Notes under the pieces: generated by a model | Seen by the model: only the letters and a program-made list of their open reading frames with translations | Told to the model about the DNA's origin: nothing | Databases searched by the model: none | Made by a program: the position numbers and the translations under genes | NCBI GenBank assembly: GCA_029851415.1 | Contig: CM056743.1 | Location: 16,452,467 to 16,516,466 of the forward strand | Source: Eretmocerus hayati | Lineage: Eukaryota; Arthropoda; Insecta; Hymenoptera; Aphelinidae | Length of the DNA: 64,000 nucleotides | Reading direction: 5' to 3' | Part shown: positions 10,434-20,470 of the stretch, piece by piece | How positions within the stretch are numbered: the first letter of the stretch is position 1 | How the letters are laid out: every line of letters starts with the position of its first letter

Positions 10434-11704
10434 CAATGATGATAAGAGTGAATCTCATCACATTTACTCAGCATAACACTGATTTGCAATTATTCCGCCA
10501 TTTCGACGTGAGCAATTTTGAAAATAGTTGTGTTGTCGAATGAATACTTCTCAAACTCAATCTACACATCTATTTCCCTGTGTCTCACCTGTCAGAGTTT
10601 GAATTTACAACAATTCCAGAAGTATCAAGTAATCTTCATCAGTCATGTCTGTGTAAATACTGCAAATTGTTGACTCCATCACTCGATGCATGATCAAACT
10701 ATAGTAATCAAATGATGTATTTTGTTGATTTCAAATAAAGCAATTTCATGATTGTAATGGCCATTTTATGATAAAATTCTGAATTTTCCGAGTTTTCTGC
10801 CAGCTATGAAGATGCCACTCCCTCAAAATTTCTGGATCTGGTATTTCAACATTCAATATTGTGAGCGATGACAAGAATCCCATTGATCAAAGTACAGTAC
10901 TTAGTATCCATCACTGTATGGCTAGCGTATGAGTTGGAATTTAAAAGGCTTTTCAGAGATTGGTGATCAAATAAGTATCCTACTTGTTTGACCAAGTTTA
11001 CACTTAAGAATCAAAGGTACAATTAAAAGTACCCTCATCACTTTTTTCCATGTATCTTTACACATGAAATGGTTCATTTACTCATCTCAATTGATCGATA
11101 TCATTCAACAATTTGTGATGATGAAATTCAGGCAATGCATCCTTATCACTAACAATTATATTATTTGTATTTCAAGATGATGATAGACTGACCGCAGAAG
11201 TATATCTCATTATCAATTTTTTGGCTTGTGATTACAGATTGAATCAACAGTGGAGTCATACAATGGCTGCTTGAATTGTGTGTGCTTATCAAGATTCATC
11301 ATCAGATGAAGAAGCCTTGGAGGTGGCTGTTGAGTCCGATGGCTCTGTGACATCAGACAACGAGGTATGTACATCACCACTGATTTCCGTTCATCACATA
11401 AGTGAGATGTCTCACTGAAAACATATCAATACTGAGGGTGTCGATGACATTTTTGGGCTGAACCGCAATATTTCTTCTGTTAAACTCTCTAGTGTGGTCT
11501 CTGTAATAAAAATATATGAATCCATTTGGGAATTTTGGTTTCAGGCTGAACGCCAAGAGTGGAGTATCATCATCAAATCGTCAGGGTTTGAAACGGAAGT
11601 AAAAATACTATTAAATGGACGCTAACAGGTGTGAAAAAAATAACCAAGAATTACATCACTGGCCAATACATTGAGCCCCCTCCTTCCCGAATCGGGTTTG
11701 ATGA
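10434..11704. other. intergenic, with possible exon debris
   Basis: Mostly AT-rich. An acidic exon-like piece lies near 11280-11363 (DSSSDEEALEVAVESDGSVT) ending at a donor, GAG-GTATGT. A second piece follows a TTTCAG acceptor at 11544 (AERQEWSIIIKSSGFETEV). They may be 5' exons of the MATH-BTB pseudogene downstream, but in-frame stops prevent a firm model. Confidence 0.3.
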
Positions 11705-12770
11705 GGGAACAACGTGCACATACAAATTTACCCGCGAGGAACGAGCGATAACAACAAAGACTCTTTGGTAATATTCCTCAAGATTTCGGAAAGTTGCCGG
11801 CCTCTGTTCGTGAACTAGAAATTGACCCTCGACAGTGTCAAGAGACAATTTTTCACACCTGTCTCTACTGAGCAGAGGGTCGAGCCCGGGTGGATGTATG
11901 GTCGGGGTGATTTGATTGCCACAAAGGATTTTATAAATGTTATCAAGGATGACACCGTGAAAATCAAGTTCAGTGTATCCGTTTTTTTAAACTCCCCAAT
12001 CATTCAAGGTAATAAAATAGCTAAAGAAATACTTATAAGTCTGTGAATCAAACAGAGAGAACTGTGATTTCACTCTGATGGTACAAAACAACGAAGTGCA
12101 TGTCCATTCATTTGTCTTAAAATGTTGTAGTCCTGTATTCAGAGCGATGTTTGATACTAATTGTAAAGAAAGAGATGAATCTATGATGGTGATCCAATGT
12201 TTCAACTTGCTGACAGTACAAAAAATGATAGACTTCATGTACACCGGGGGTATTAACAACATTGGCGATGATGGTATCGACCTGTACAAGATAGCAGATC
12301 AATATTCAATCGATAATCTCATAGCAAGGGGAGTCCGGAGTCTCCGGGTCCTGAAATCTCACCGAAGTTTTTTCACAGTTTCGTACCACCTAGAATATGA
12401 AGAATCTAAAGCAACTCTGTCAAATGGGCCTTCTGTTCTGAGCTACAACCAGAAACGTCAACATTGCTAGTATATCTATATATATCACTTTTTAACATGG
12501 GCCTATATGGGCAATGCTGATGTCATAGGCTGTAGCTTCGGACAGAGGGCTCATTTGACGGAGTTGCTATAGGTTCTTCATATTCTTGGTGGTACGAAAC
12601 TGTAAAAAAATTTTGGTGAGATTTCAGGACCCACAGACTCCGGACTCCCCTTGTTAGTTAGCACAATTAATATGGATATTGCGTCTCGTCTCCTTATCCT
12701 CTTCGATACCTATGGAGACGAGGACAATAAAAAATTGGTCAGCAGTTTCATAAGCCATCATTCATTATAG
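11705..12770 (+). pseudogene. MATH-BTB (SPOP/TDPOZ-like) pseudogene interrupted by a MITE
   Basis: The MATH half reads NNVHIQIYPRGTSDNNKDSL, then GWMYGRGDLIATKDFINVI and VKIKFSVSVF, matching the MATH fold of SPOP-like proteins. An in-frame TAG lies at 11816-11818. A frame change follows near 12040. The BTB half starts about 12063 (CDFTLMVQNNEVHVHSFVLK, then CSPVFRAMFD, MIDFMYTGG, LYKIADQYSIDNLI) and is cut at 12324 by a palindromic MITE. BTB sequence resumes at 12657 (STINMDIASRLLILFDTYGD) and stops at 12770. MATH-BTB proteins are cullin-3 ubiquitin-ligase substrate adaptors. With a nonsense codon, a frameshift and an insertion, this copy cannot make a full protein. Confidence 0.85.
12325..12653. 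mobile_element. palindromic MITE, copy 1, inside the BTB exon
   Basis: A near-palindrome with arms of about 150 bp starting CAAGGGGAGTCCGGAGTCTC and ending in its reverse complement. TAG flanks it on both sides (12322-12324 and 12655-12657, one extra T before the right one). A second copy at 36589 has a clean TAA duplication. A 3-bp duplication with long inverted ends suggests PIF/Harbinger mobilisation, but no transposase is encoded here. Confidence 0.85.
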
Positions 12771-14414
12771 TCAACTTCAATACAATTATTACCGTGTACG
12801 GATGCGAAATTGATAGATTACAATTGATCTACAGTTGATTTTCCTTGATCAAAAATTTTCCTTGAAAATATTTTTTGTGTTGGTATAAGTCTCTGTAAAT
12901 ATCCAACGATGTTCGTATTGCATTAGCCATAAATATTTTGAAAAGTTATCACATTTTGCAAGTTATTTTCAATCGTTATTCATCGAAAATTATTCGCTAT
13001 CGAGTTTTATGTTCGAATATCAGATACTGATATACCTCTAAACTTTATTTATGTCTGTAATAAATGGATATGTTCAATAGAAACCAATTGACTTGTTTAG
13101 GTCACTTGCGTGTTTTTCACAATCGTATTTATCTAATTTGCAAAACACAGCGTGGTAAAAAACAGTTATGACCCGTATATTCGTGTTTGAAGTTTCGAGC
13201 TTGAGCTGGAAACCGCAGCCGTTGAATATTCTAGTGTTGATTCCAACAAATCTTGGTTATTTACACTACGTACAGAATCAAGAACACATTTCGACGGATA
13301 ATTATAACTCTACTGGCAAGTATTGTTTCAATCAAAACATAATACTCCATCTTTTCGAACCTCGGTTATTCTTTCAAAAAGTGAATTTTTCAATGATTTC
13401 CAAGAGAGATCGATTTATATCCGTGCTGATTATTTCCGAATCCTAGAAGCATTCCGCATTCTTATACCGTTCAATTAGACAAGCAAGAAGTGGCTAATAG
13501 CCGCTCTGTTAACAAAAGAACGTCCACATACAAGCTACCCGTTGGAAAAGGTTCTATTTTATATTCTTGAGGGTACTGAGTATGAATATGAACTTGTTTC
13601 CCTCCAAAATTGAACGAACAATCGATCAAAATTGACTTTTGAGTTCGGCAGATCGAGTTAAGTCTTTTTGAAAATTCATAAAAATTTGATCAACCTCAGA
13701 CCACAACGAATTAGTCACAAGTTGATGAACCGCAGTAATTCAAAAAGCATCTGGAAGTCAAATTCAAAATTGTTAGAATATATTTTTGAAACTCATTCTT
13801 TGTATTTTTCCTGGACTGAGTTGTGACTCTTTTTGTATAAGAATATTTTTCCCGGAAAAGAGTTAAAACTGATTGAAGTTGAGTGAATCGGACTCACTGT
13901 ATTTCTTTGACTCCCTCCAAGTTTTTTGCCTTGTTGGTAAACGTAACTATAATTGCAAGCACGTTGCTTGTACCAGATTGAATATGGATTCATTTATGAT
14001 TTCTGAATAACTGCTCACGTGATGAGAGCTATCCATTTTTGCACAAACCGTCTAGAATATTATTCAAAAACAGATGCTAAAGATTTAGACTTCTACATCC
14101 AGATACTTTTTCAAATTATTGCAAACCATCAACTCGTGTTAGACTTGTCGAATTCTCAGTTTCGGCCTAATTTACATGAATTTCCACAGGGATCCGAATC
14201 GACGTACTGAAATCGTCATGTGCTGCAGGAAAATCTCACGATGAGTCCTCAGAGTAGTTGAGAGGAGCCACAACATGAGCTAAGATAGAGTCGTTTTGGA
14301 CCAACAAGATTGCATCAACCGAATTTTCTAATTATGACTTCTCATTTTCAGTGTTTACAAAGTTATGACTGATAGTGTACATTTTTTTACTAACATTCAT
14401 TCCGCACCGTTTTT
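12771..14414. other. no feature recognised
   Basis: AT-rich DNA. A 92-codon open frame at 13168-13446 has no recognisable motif and is within chance expectation. Confidence 0.45.
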
Positions 14415-15032
14415 TATGTATGAGCAATTCTACGCGAAAGCGACCTATGAAAAAAGGTCATGTCTCAGATATTTCTCTTGACGTTTTCATTCGATTCTTT
14501 GGAACAAAATATTAACTTTCGACCGGTAATGGAGTCCCGAAAATTTTTTCGGTGCCTTGTCGAGAATTAATGAAAATGGAGTAAATTATATTCTCTGAAA
14601 ATGTGAGCAACTTTCTTTCACTAAAATGCTAATGAATCAAGTTTGCTAGCAGATAGAGACACGTGGCTCACGGCATCCAAAAGGTCTTCAAAATTATCAT
14701 TAGAAAGTTGATTTCGAGGTCATGGATGGCCTGTACAAGCAAAAGCGTGAAAATGCCAAAAAATTCAAATCCGCAGAAACCCATTTCTTCAATCTTTGAA
14801 AATTCAATCCAACGTGTAAATTCTTGTGTTCTCTCAGGAAAAATAGTCTCGTCTCCTTTTTTCGAGTTCTAAAGCCTGTTCTTGCTGGTCTCTGCAAATC
14901 TATCTTTGAGGCAATTCAAAATCATCTGTTTACTGCGCATGTGCAGAATTCTGGACTCTTGAAACCGATTTCATTAGAAAGCTAAAAATATTCCTTCGAA
15001 ATGATCGCTTGATGCGATGATCGACGATCTCA

Positions 15033-15358
15033 GCAGATCGTCTGTCCCCTTGACAAGCCCCATCTGACGAGGAATGGCGAAACGCACTGTAATCTAGCGA
15101 AGAGTCAAAATTTTTTCCATATGTCTCTTCTCACCCTTCTTTCCATCAAGATCCTCCAAGTTAACCTCGCAACCATACGAAGCTTGGAGGTGCATAGTTC
15201 GAGTTGAAGTCAACTCGATCTATGACATGAGTCAGCGAAATCTGTTGACACAATGCTACTGGCAAAAGCCGATCAATTGAAATTCAATCATTTGTAATTC
15301 CCGCCAGTGATAAATATGGTGCTTGATCGTATCGATCGAGTACAAATATTTGTTTGAT
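15033..15358 (+). repeat. direct repeat, copy A
   Basis: Starts GCAGATCGTC, contains CTGACGAGGAATGGCGAAAC, then CAAGTTAACCTCGCAACCAT, and ends GAGTACAAATATT. The second copy begins at 15537. Identity by eye is high, so the duplication is fairly young. Confidence 0.8.
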
Positions 15359-15617
15359 ATATATCCGACAGTAGGCTGAAAATCTGTCGAGTCGATTTCA
15401 TATGGAAATAGCGGGTTAAAATCACCTTTCTCGCAAGCGCTTGCGCATGTAGAACTTTCATATATGAAGCCGTTCAAGAGCTCGACGTTTGGCCACTTAA
15501 GCCAAGTGCGTCGGGAACTAACCTCGGCAGATCGTCCGTCCGCTTGACAAGCCAGATCTGACGAGGAATGGCGAAACGCACTGTACTCTAGCGTAGAGTC
15601 AAAATATTTTCCATATG

Positions 15618-16036
15618 ATAATACTGGTGTATGACTCGATCTCGTAGGACAAGGGCAGCTGTAATGAGGTGTAGAGTACAGCTTGGTGATGCAAATTATT
15701 TATTCGCTACGTTTCGCCATCTAGCTTCGATGGCCTTATCAGGCTAAAGATGGCCGACGAGTGGAATTTTACATTTTTGCACATACAATTTTTTTTCCAG
15801 CAGATATCAATCCGCTGAAAAAAAATTGTATATGCAAAAATGTAAAATTTCACTCGTCGGCCATCTTTAGCCTGATGAGGCCATCGAAGCTAGATGGCGA
15901 AACGTAGCAAATAAATAATTTGCATCACCAAGCTGTACTCTACACCTCATTACAGCTGCCCTTGTCCTACGAGATCGAGTCATACACCAGTATTATTATC
16001 ATTCAATAGGACGATCGTCAAGAACATATATCCTCG
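15618..16036. mobile_element. Penelope-like non-autonomous hairpin insertion with 14-bp target duplication
   Basis: A 419-bp insert flanked by ATATTTTCCATATG on both sides (15604-15617 and 16037-16050). The uninterrupted sister repeat confirms the insertion. The insert is a nearly perfect hairpin with arms of about 180 bp around a loop near 15808, plus a roughly 35-bp tail at its right end. Both arms carry a GGCCATCGAAGCTAGATGGC box followed by GAAACG. A long target duplication argues for target-primed retrotransposition, and the GAAACG box resembles those of Penelope-like elements. Confidence 0.65.
15872..15906 (+). ncRNA. hammerhead-ribozyme-like core
   Basis: CTGATGA, a 6-bp stem II (GCCATC/GATGGC, loop GAAGCTA), then GAAACGTA. 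This matches the conserved hammerhead order CUGANGA, stem II, GAAA, NUH. One G between CTGATGA and the stem is unpaired. Stem III could form only as the self-complementary ACGU, as in small dimer-acting hammerheads of Penelope-like elements. Stem I pairing is weak. The opposite arm has CTGATAA instead, so it is probably inactive. Cleavage is untested. Confidence 0.4.
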
Positions 16037-16990
16037 ATATTTTCCATATGTTCCTCCTCACCCTTCTTTCCATCAAAATCCTCCAAGTTAACCTCGCAAC
16101 CATACGAGGCTTGGAGGTGCATAGTTCGAGTTGAAGTCAACTTGATCTATGACATGAGTCATCGAAATTTGTCGACACAATGCTACTGGCAAAAGCCGAT
16201 CAATTGAAATTCAATCATTTGTAATTCCCGCCAGTGATAAATATGGTGCTTGATCGTATCGATCGAGTACAAATATTAGTTTGATATATTTCACGTTTTT
16301 ACTCTTACAGGCCATTCATGACCTCGAAATCAACTCTGTAAAATGATTATTTCCATAAGGTTTTCAAAGACTTTCTGAATGCCGTGAGCTCTTTGTCTCC
16401 ATCTGCAAGCGAATTTGAATCCTATGAATTTTACTGAATAACAGTTGCTCACATTTCTAAGGAATCTATTCTTCTTTCATTTCGTAAATTCCGAGCTCAT
16501 AATTGAAATTTTGGTCCACGAGACCACAGTATTTTTTCGGGACCGCATAGGTGGTCGAAACTTAATATTTTGTACCATAGAACCGACTGAATATGTCAAG
16601 AAGAATATCTGAGACATGACCCTTCCCCATATGTCGCTTTCGCGTGGAGTTACTCGTATATCAATTACATTCAAACACATTGGAATATTCAACCCCGATT
16701 CAAGTCAATTCTCATGCGTGCCTATATTCGATGCCCAGAATGTAACGGTGGCGACAGGGTCCAACTTCAGGCAGCCAAAGCAATACAACGAAACATAAGA
16801 AACAAACGAAGATCGATTGATGATCAGGTATAACCTATATTAATTGGTCACCACGATACTTTTATCGGAGTCTTTCACATCGTCGATCTTGATGGACGGA
16901 ATCAATAGAAACGCAAGAGCCGCTGCCGCAAGGGCTAGAGCTGATGCGAGAGCTGAAGCAAGAAGATTGAAGAAGCAATGATGGACTGAA

Positions 16991-18808
16991 ATGCTCAGGA
17001 TTATCGAACATACTAAGGATCATGAAAGGAATTGGTATCGCTTCGCGGCAGCAAGAAACGAGTATAAACGTAGACATTCTTCCGAGCATCTCCCGTCTCG
17101 ACAAGCTTTTGAATAGGGAGTTTTGTGATTTTGTTGCTATATGGGTATTTTCCACCCATCCCAGCTTTGTATAAAATTATTATTTCTCAAACAACCATGA
17201 TTTTCAATATGGATTATGGATATAGATGGAGAATATCATCAGAGTTATAACACAGTACTCTCATCCTAATGTGCCAACAACAGAATACTTAAGTTGTTGT
17301 GTACCAAGGAGTGTCTCCTGCAATTTTATGTCTTTGGAAAACGTGGACAACGTTCACAGAAATCTGAAAAAATTAGAGAACTCTTATGTTCATTCTTGAA
17401 TTCAACTCATATCACAGTATCTCACACAATCATCACTGATTACGCTCCGATAGTCAATGGGGAAAAAATTCGATGTTTTTCGTTTTTTGTAAATGTAGTG
17501 TGCTGCAAAAGGTTGACAGGAAAGAAGTAGTAGATCCAGACCGGCAAGCGAGACATAAACCCGTTCGAAGTGCTCGACTCATTCGACGGTTACAACGACG
17601 ATACCGAGAGGCTCCTCAATCAAGTGCGCGAAGGACAGCTCACCAGATTGGTAAATTTTTATGGTGTCCCTATTGTATTTATACATATTCCATTCCAAGA
17701 CTCGGTATTTGTTAATAGTTCGAACCTGTATCAGTCGATTGATTTCGTAACGATATGTATGTGAGTCTACAAGCGATTGCAAACATTTTTCATGCAAACT
17801 AGGTAGTGCTTTGGTTTTGTACAGTTTGGTAATAATTACTACATACTTGACGCCCATTTCCAAATTACCCAGTCAATTGAGTGTTTAATTTTAACGCTAT
17901 CAAATATTGTATTGCTCTAATGATCATCAACTTCAAAAAACACTTTTTACATTTTTCATAAAAGTAGTATACAGATGTAATTTCATGATATTATCAATGA
18001 TTCAGGTGTTGGCCGTGAAACGACTCGAAAAATCTTAAGAATTGACCTTGGGCTCTTTCCATACAAGTATCAAGCGCATCACAAAATCAAAGAGGAGAAT
18101 CATCAACCTAGACTCAGGTGTATTACTGAGTATCTCAGGCGGTTCGAGGAGAATCCCAGATTTGTTAAGGAATCACTATTTGGTGACGAGACGATTTTAA
18201 CTCAGGCTGGTTGCCCCAACAAGCGAAATTTCCGATGTTGGAGTGATCATGATCCAGAATGGGTCAGGGAGGTCGAGAACCAGAAAAGGTGGTCACTCCA
18301 CATGTGGTTAGGTGTTCTAGGGGGCCAGCTAGTGGGGCCTCACTTTTTTGAAGAAACAGTGACTGGAGAGGTTTATGCAGAATTCATTGAAGATGACTTG
18401 CCTGAATATTTGCGAGGTAATCCAATTCCGATGAGGCTGACCAACTGGTTCCACGATGGGGCTCCTAGCCATATTGCACGAGTAAGCATGGATGCCCTTG
18501 ATGAAAAATTTCCTGGGCGGCACGTTGGCGTCAACCGTCCTGATCCAGATGTCAAATGGCCTGCTAGATCTCCCGATCTTGATCCACTTGATTTTGCAGT
18601 TTGGCGAGACGTCAAAGACAAGGTGTACACAACCGACCCTACAACCAAGGAAGACATGATTCAGAGGTTGCTAGTAGCTATCGCAGAAATAACACCAGAG
18701 CAAATTTTGGCAATGGAAGAAGATTTGATTGACCGATCCCGGAGGTGCGTGCAAAACCAAGGAGGAAGGATTGAAGGAATCAACCGAACAGTCAACAGAA
18801 GAGCATAA
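16991..18808 (+). CDS. IS630/Tc1/mariner-type transposase with an intron; N-terminus degraded
   Basis: N-terminal helix-turn-helix debris is at 16991-17116 (HERNWYRFAAARNEYKRRHS, then HLPSRQAFE and TAG). A middle exon (17512-17650) holds a second HTH (RSARLIRRLQRRYREAPQSS) and ends phase 1 at ATTG-GTAAAT. A 355-bp intron ends TTCAG at 18005. The last exon continues RKILRIDLGLFPYKYQ and carries the catalytic region: first D in SLFGDETIL, second in NWFHDGAPSH, third in RSPDLDPLDFAVW. I count 44 residues between the second and third D, close to the DD41D 'visitor' group but longer. It ends with NRTVNRRA and TAA. The link between the first two pieces is unresolved, so the copy is probably not fully functional. 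Terminal repeats were not identified. Confidence 0.7.
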
Positions 18809-19593
18809 ACAATCGGTTCTCAAGGCAAAAGATGGACCGATCATCATGAAGTGAACCATTGTGGTTACATCGATTCGTACCAAGATTCACAAACGAATAT
18901 TTTCTTGTCGTTACATATTCAATTACATGTGGGCTTGTACTGTTAAACGTGATGAAAGTTGAACATTGACGAATTTGAAGTTATTGTATTGAGTAACCAA
19001 GAAATTCTCAAAGTTTATTTATTGTGTAGGAATTCTCTCGTTATGTTTTATAGTATTATTATTCTTCAAATTAATTTGAATGGATGTAATTGTATTCTAA
19101 CGAGAGCATCGCACCAGTCACTGTCTCATTCCGTGTAAGTTTCGGTTTTCAGAGATCAAATTAAAAGAATATAATAATTTCAATATCTCTACGATAGTTC
19201 CTTCACGCACACGTATAATTTATTTACCAGTGTTTGCTTACGAAATCGCACAGCAGAAGTCTATATAGTTGTAGTTTTCAGTCACTACGTTACATGAAGT
19301 ATTCATAAAAATACATCAAGTATTCATAAAATGCATTCCAAGAGCATTGTCTAAATACTATCTCTAAGTTTACGAGATTAACTTCTGATTGACTGACTAA
19401 TTGATTGCCCTTTTTCAACCGTGGAATTTAATGATGTCCCCCAGTAATTTGTCAACAGAGTTTGTTTGACTTGAATTCGTTTCCACACTGCATACTGACA
19501 GTTGCCCGGCGGATCCGCTCGACAATGAATCCGATTGAATAAGAAATTTATACAAAAGAAAACAAATTGGGATCCCTGTCAATGAGAGCGTAG
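18809..19593. other. no feature seen
   Basis: AT-rich DNA after the transposase stop. The part close to 19594 may be 3' UTR of the minus-strand gene that ends there. Confidence 0.45.
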
Positions 19594-19788
19594 TCACTCC
19601 CGCGTCTCGCTGGGTGGAGACGAGATATCCTCAGCTGGAGCAGTCTTATTCTGATCGACGACGATTGTCTGGAGCACGGCCAGACGGGCAAGGTTCTTGG
19701 CTTGCCGGAGCCCGTGTAAATTTCGCTGACGCTCGGCCTCACTCCGGTCGGTCTTCACACGGGCACGGCCCCTTTTATCACGCTCCAT
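19594..19788 (-). CDS. small basic protein, 64 aa, unrecognised
   Basis: ATG-GAG-CGT to TGA on the minus strand. The N-terminal half is strongly basic and looks like one long helix (MERDKRGRARVKTDRSEAER, then LHGLRQAKNLARLAVLQ); the C-terminal half is acidic and Ser/Pro-rich (AEDISSPPSETRE). Codons are markedly GC-rich compared with flanking DNA. It lies about 350 bp downstream of a good TATA box, with a GC-rich leader between that also holds a short upstream ATG frame (about 36 codons). No relative is recognised. A nucleic-acid-binding role is only a guess from charge. It could also be part of a longer spliced gene. Confidence 0.4.
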   Translation of the reverse strand: MERDKRGRARVKTDRSEAERQRNLHGLRQAKNLARLAVLQTIVVDQNKTAPAEDISSPPSETRE

Positions 19789-20137
19789 CCGGCACAATTG
19801 TTGGAGTTGAAATGTCACTGTACAACGGGAGTGGGGATAGGTAGGCGAATAATTCGAATCGTTTCCAATTGAAGTTGCGACTCCGCACCAGGGTGAAACA
19901 CGAACACGATACACACCCGGTCACTCATGCCAGTGAGCGGGCACTTTGAATATTGTCACTGTGATATGTCGCGAACTGTTCGGGTGATGCACTACGCGTC
20001 GACGAGGACGTTTCTGTCGGCACCAGGATACGTCGTGTACGAATAAGCGGGGCCACGGCTGGGCCGAGTGTCGTGGAGTATGCGTTGCGACGGCGGGTCG
20101 GCGACGGACCGAATGCTTGGCCAAGCAAACCGGGGGC

Positions 20138-20146
20138 TTATATAGG
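20138..20146 (-). promoter_or_regulatory. TATA box of minus-strand promoter
   Basis: On the minus strand the sequence reads GGCCTATATAAGCCCCC, a textbook TATA box in a GC-rich setting. A start site would be expected near 20110. Downstream is a GC-rich leader and the 64-codon ORF; upstream are eight repeated dyads. Confidence 0.6.
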
Positions 20147-20168
20147 CCAAAAGTATACCGCGTGATTT

Positions 20169-20470
20169 GTAATGAATGGGTCAATTACTAACGCGTGTAA
20201 TGTTATGCGCGGTCGCATTACAGACTGAGTGTATGCGCGGTGTTTTCTGTAATGAATGAGCTGATTACAAATATGTGTATTGTAATGCGCAGCCGCATTA
20301 CTATTTGTATTCAACGCGTCGATGTAGGTAATGAGTGGTTCGATTACGTTCGCGTATGTTGTAATGCGCGGTCGCATTACATATCAAGTGTGCCGGATTC
20401 AGTGTTTGTACGAACTTGTAACGGACGGTCACATTACAATATGATAGTATGTAATGCATCGTGACATTAC
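20169..20470. promoter_or_regulatory. array of eight 20-25-bp dyads upstream of the TATA box
   Basis: Dyads of consensus GTAATGCGCGGTCGCATTAC begin at 20169, 20197, 20249, 20282, 20328, 20361, 20418 and 20451. Seven are exactly 20 bp; the second is 25 bp. They come in pairs: a weaker form (GTAATGAATGAGCTGATTAC) and a stronger form 33 bp later, with pairs about 80-90 bp apart. Arms GTAAT/ATTAC are almost invariant while the centres vary, as expected for binding sites of a dimeric protein. The nearest dyad is about 23 bp upstream of the TATA box. Confidence 0.75.

Larger units (their letters stand above)
15537..16290 (+). repeat. direct repeat, copy A', interrupted by a hairpin insertion
   Basis: Same landmarks in the same order as copy A, but split after CCATATG at 15617 by an inserted hairpin element; the repeat resumes after a duplicated ATATTTTCCATATG at 16037-16050. 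Copy A shows the uninterrupted state. Confidence 0.8.
14415..16660. mobile_element. composite inverted-repeat element
   Basis: Outer arms of about 350 bp match in inverted orientation: 14415-14770 (for example TCATGTCTCAGATATTTCT and GATTTCGAGGTCATGGATGG) against 16288-16660 (AGAATATCTGAGACATGAC, CCATTCATGACCTCGAAATC). Between them lie two direct copies of a roughly 330-bp repeat and a hairpin insertion. No protein is encoded. The direct repeats with GAAACG boxes suggest Penelope-like DNA, but this is inference. Confidence 0.6.

Noticed and set aside
13168..13446. 92-codon plus-strand frame
   Set aside because: No ATG context, splice sites or motif; length within chance for AT-rich DNA.
15618..16036. 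Interpretation as a simple DNA-transposon MITE
   Set aside because: The 14-bp target duplication and the unpaired tail at one end do not fit the usual 2-9-bp duplications of cut-and-paste elements.
18329..18883. Minus-strand frames over the transposase
   Set aside because: Antisense shadows of the clearly recognisable transposase coding strand.
20138..20377. 79-codon minus-strand frame across the dyad array
   Set aside because: Its repeats mirror the dyads, and it lies upstream of the TATA box; the DNA-level palindromes explain it better.
20169..20470. CRISPR array
   Set aside because: Repeats are internally symmetrical, variable in the middle, and irregularly paired; spacers are not of constant length and there are no cas genes.
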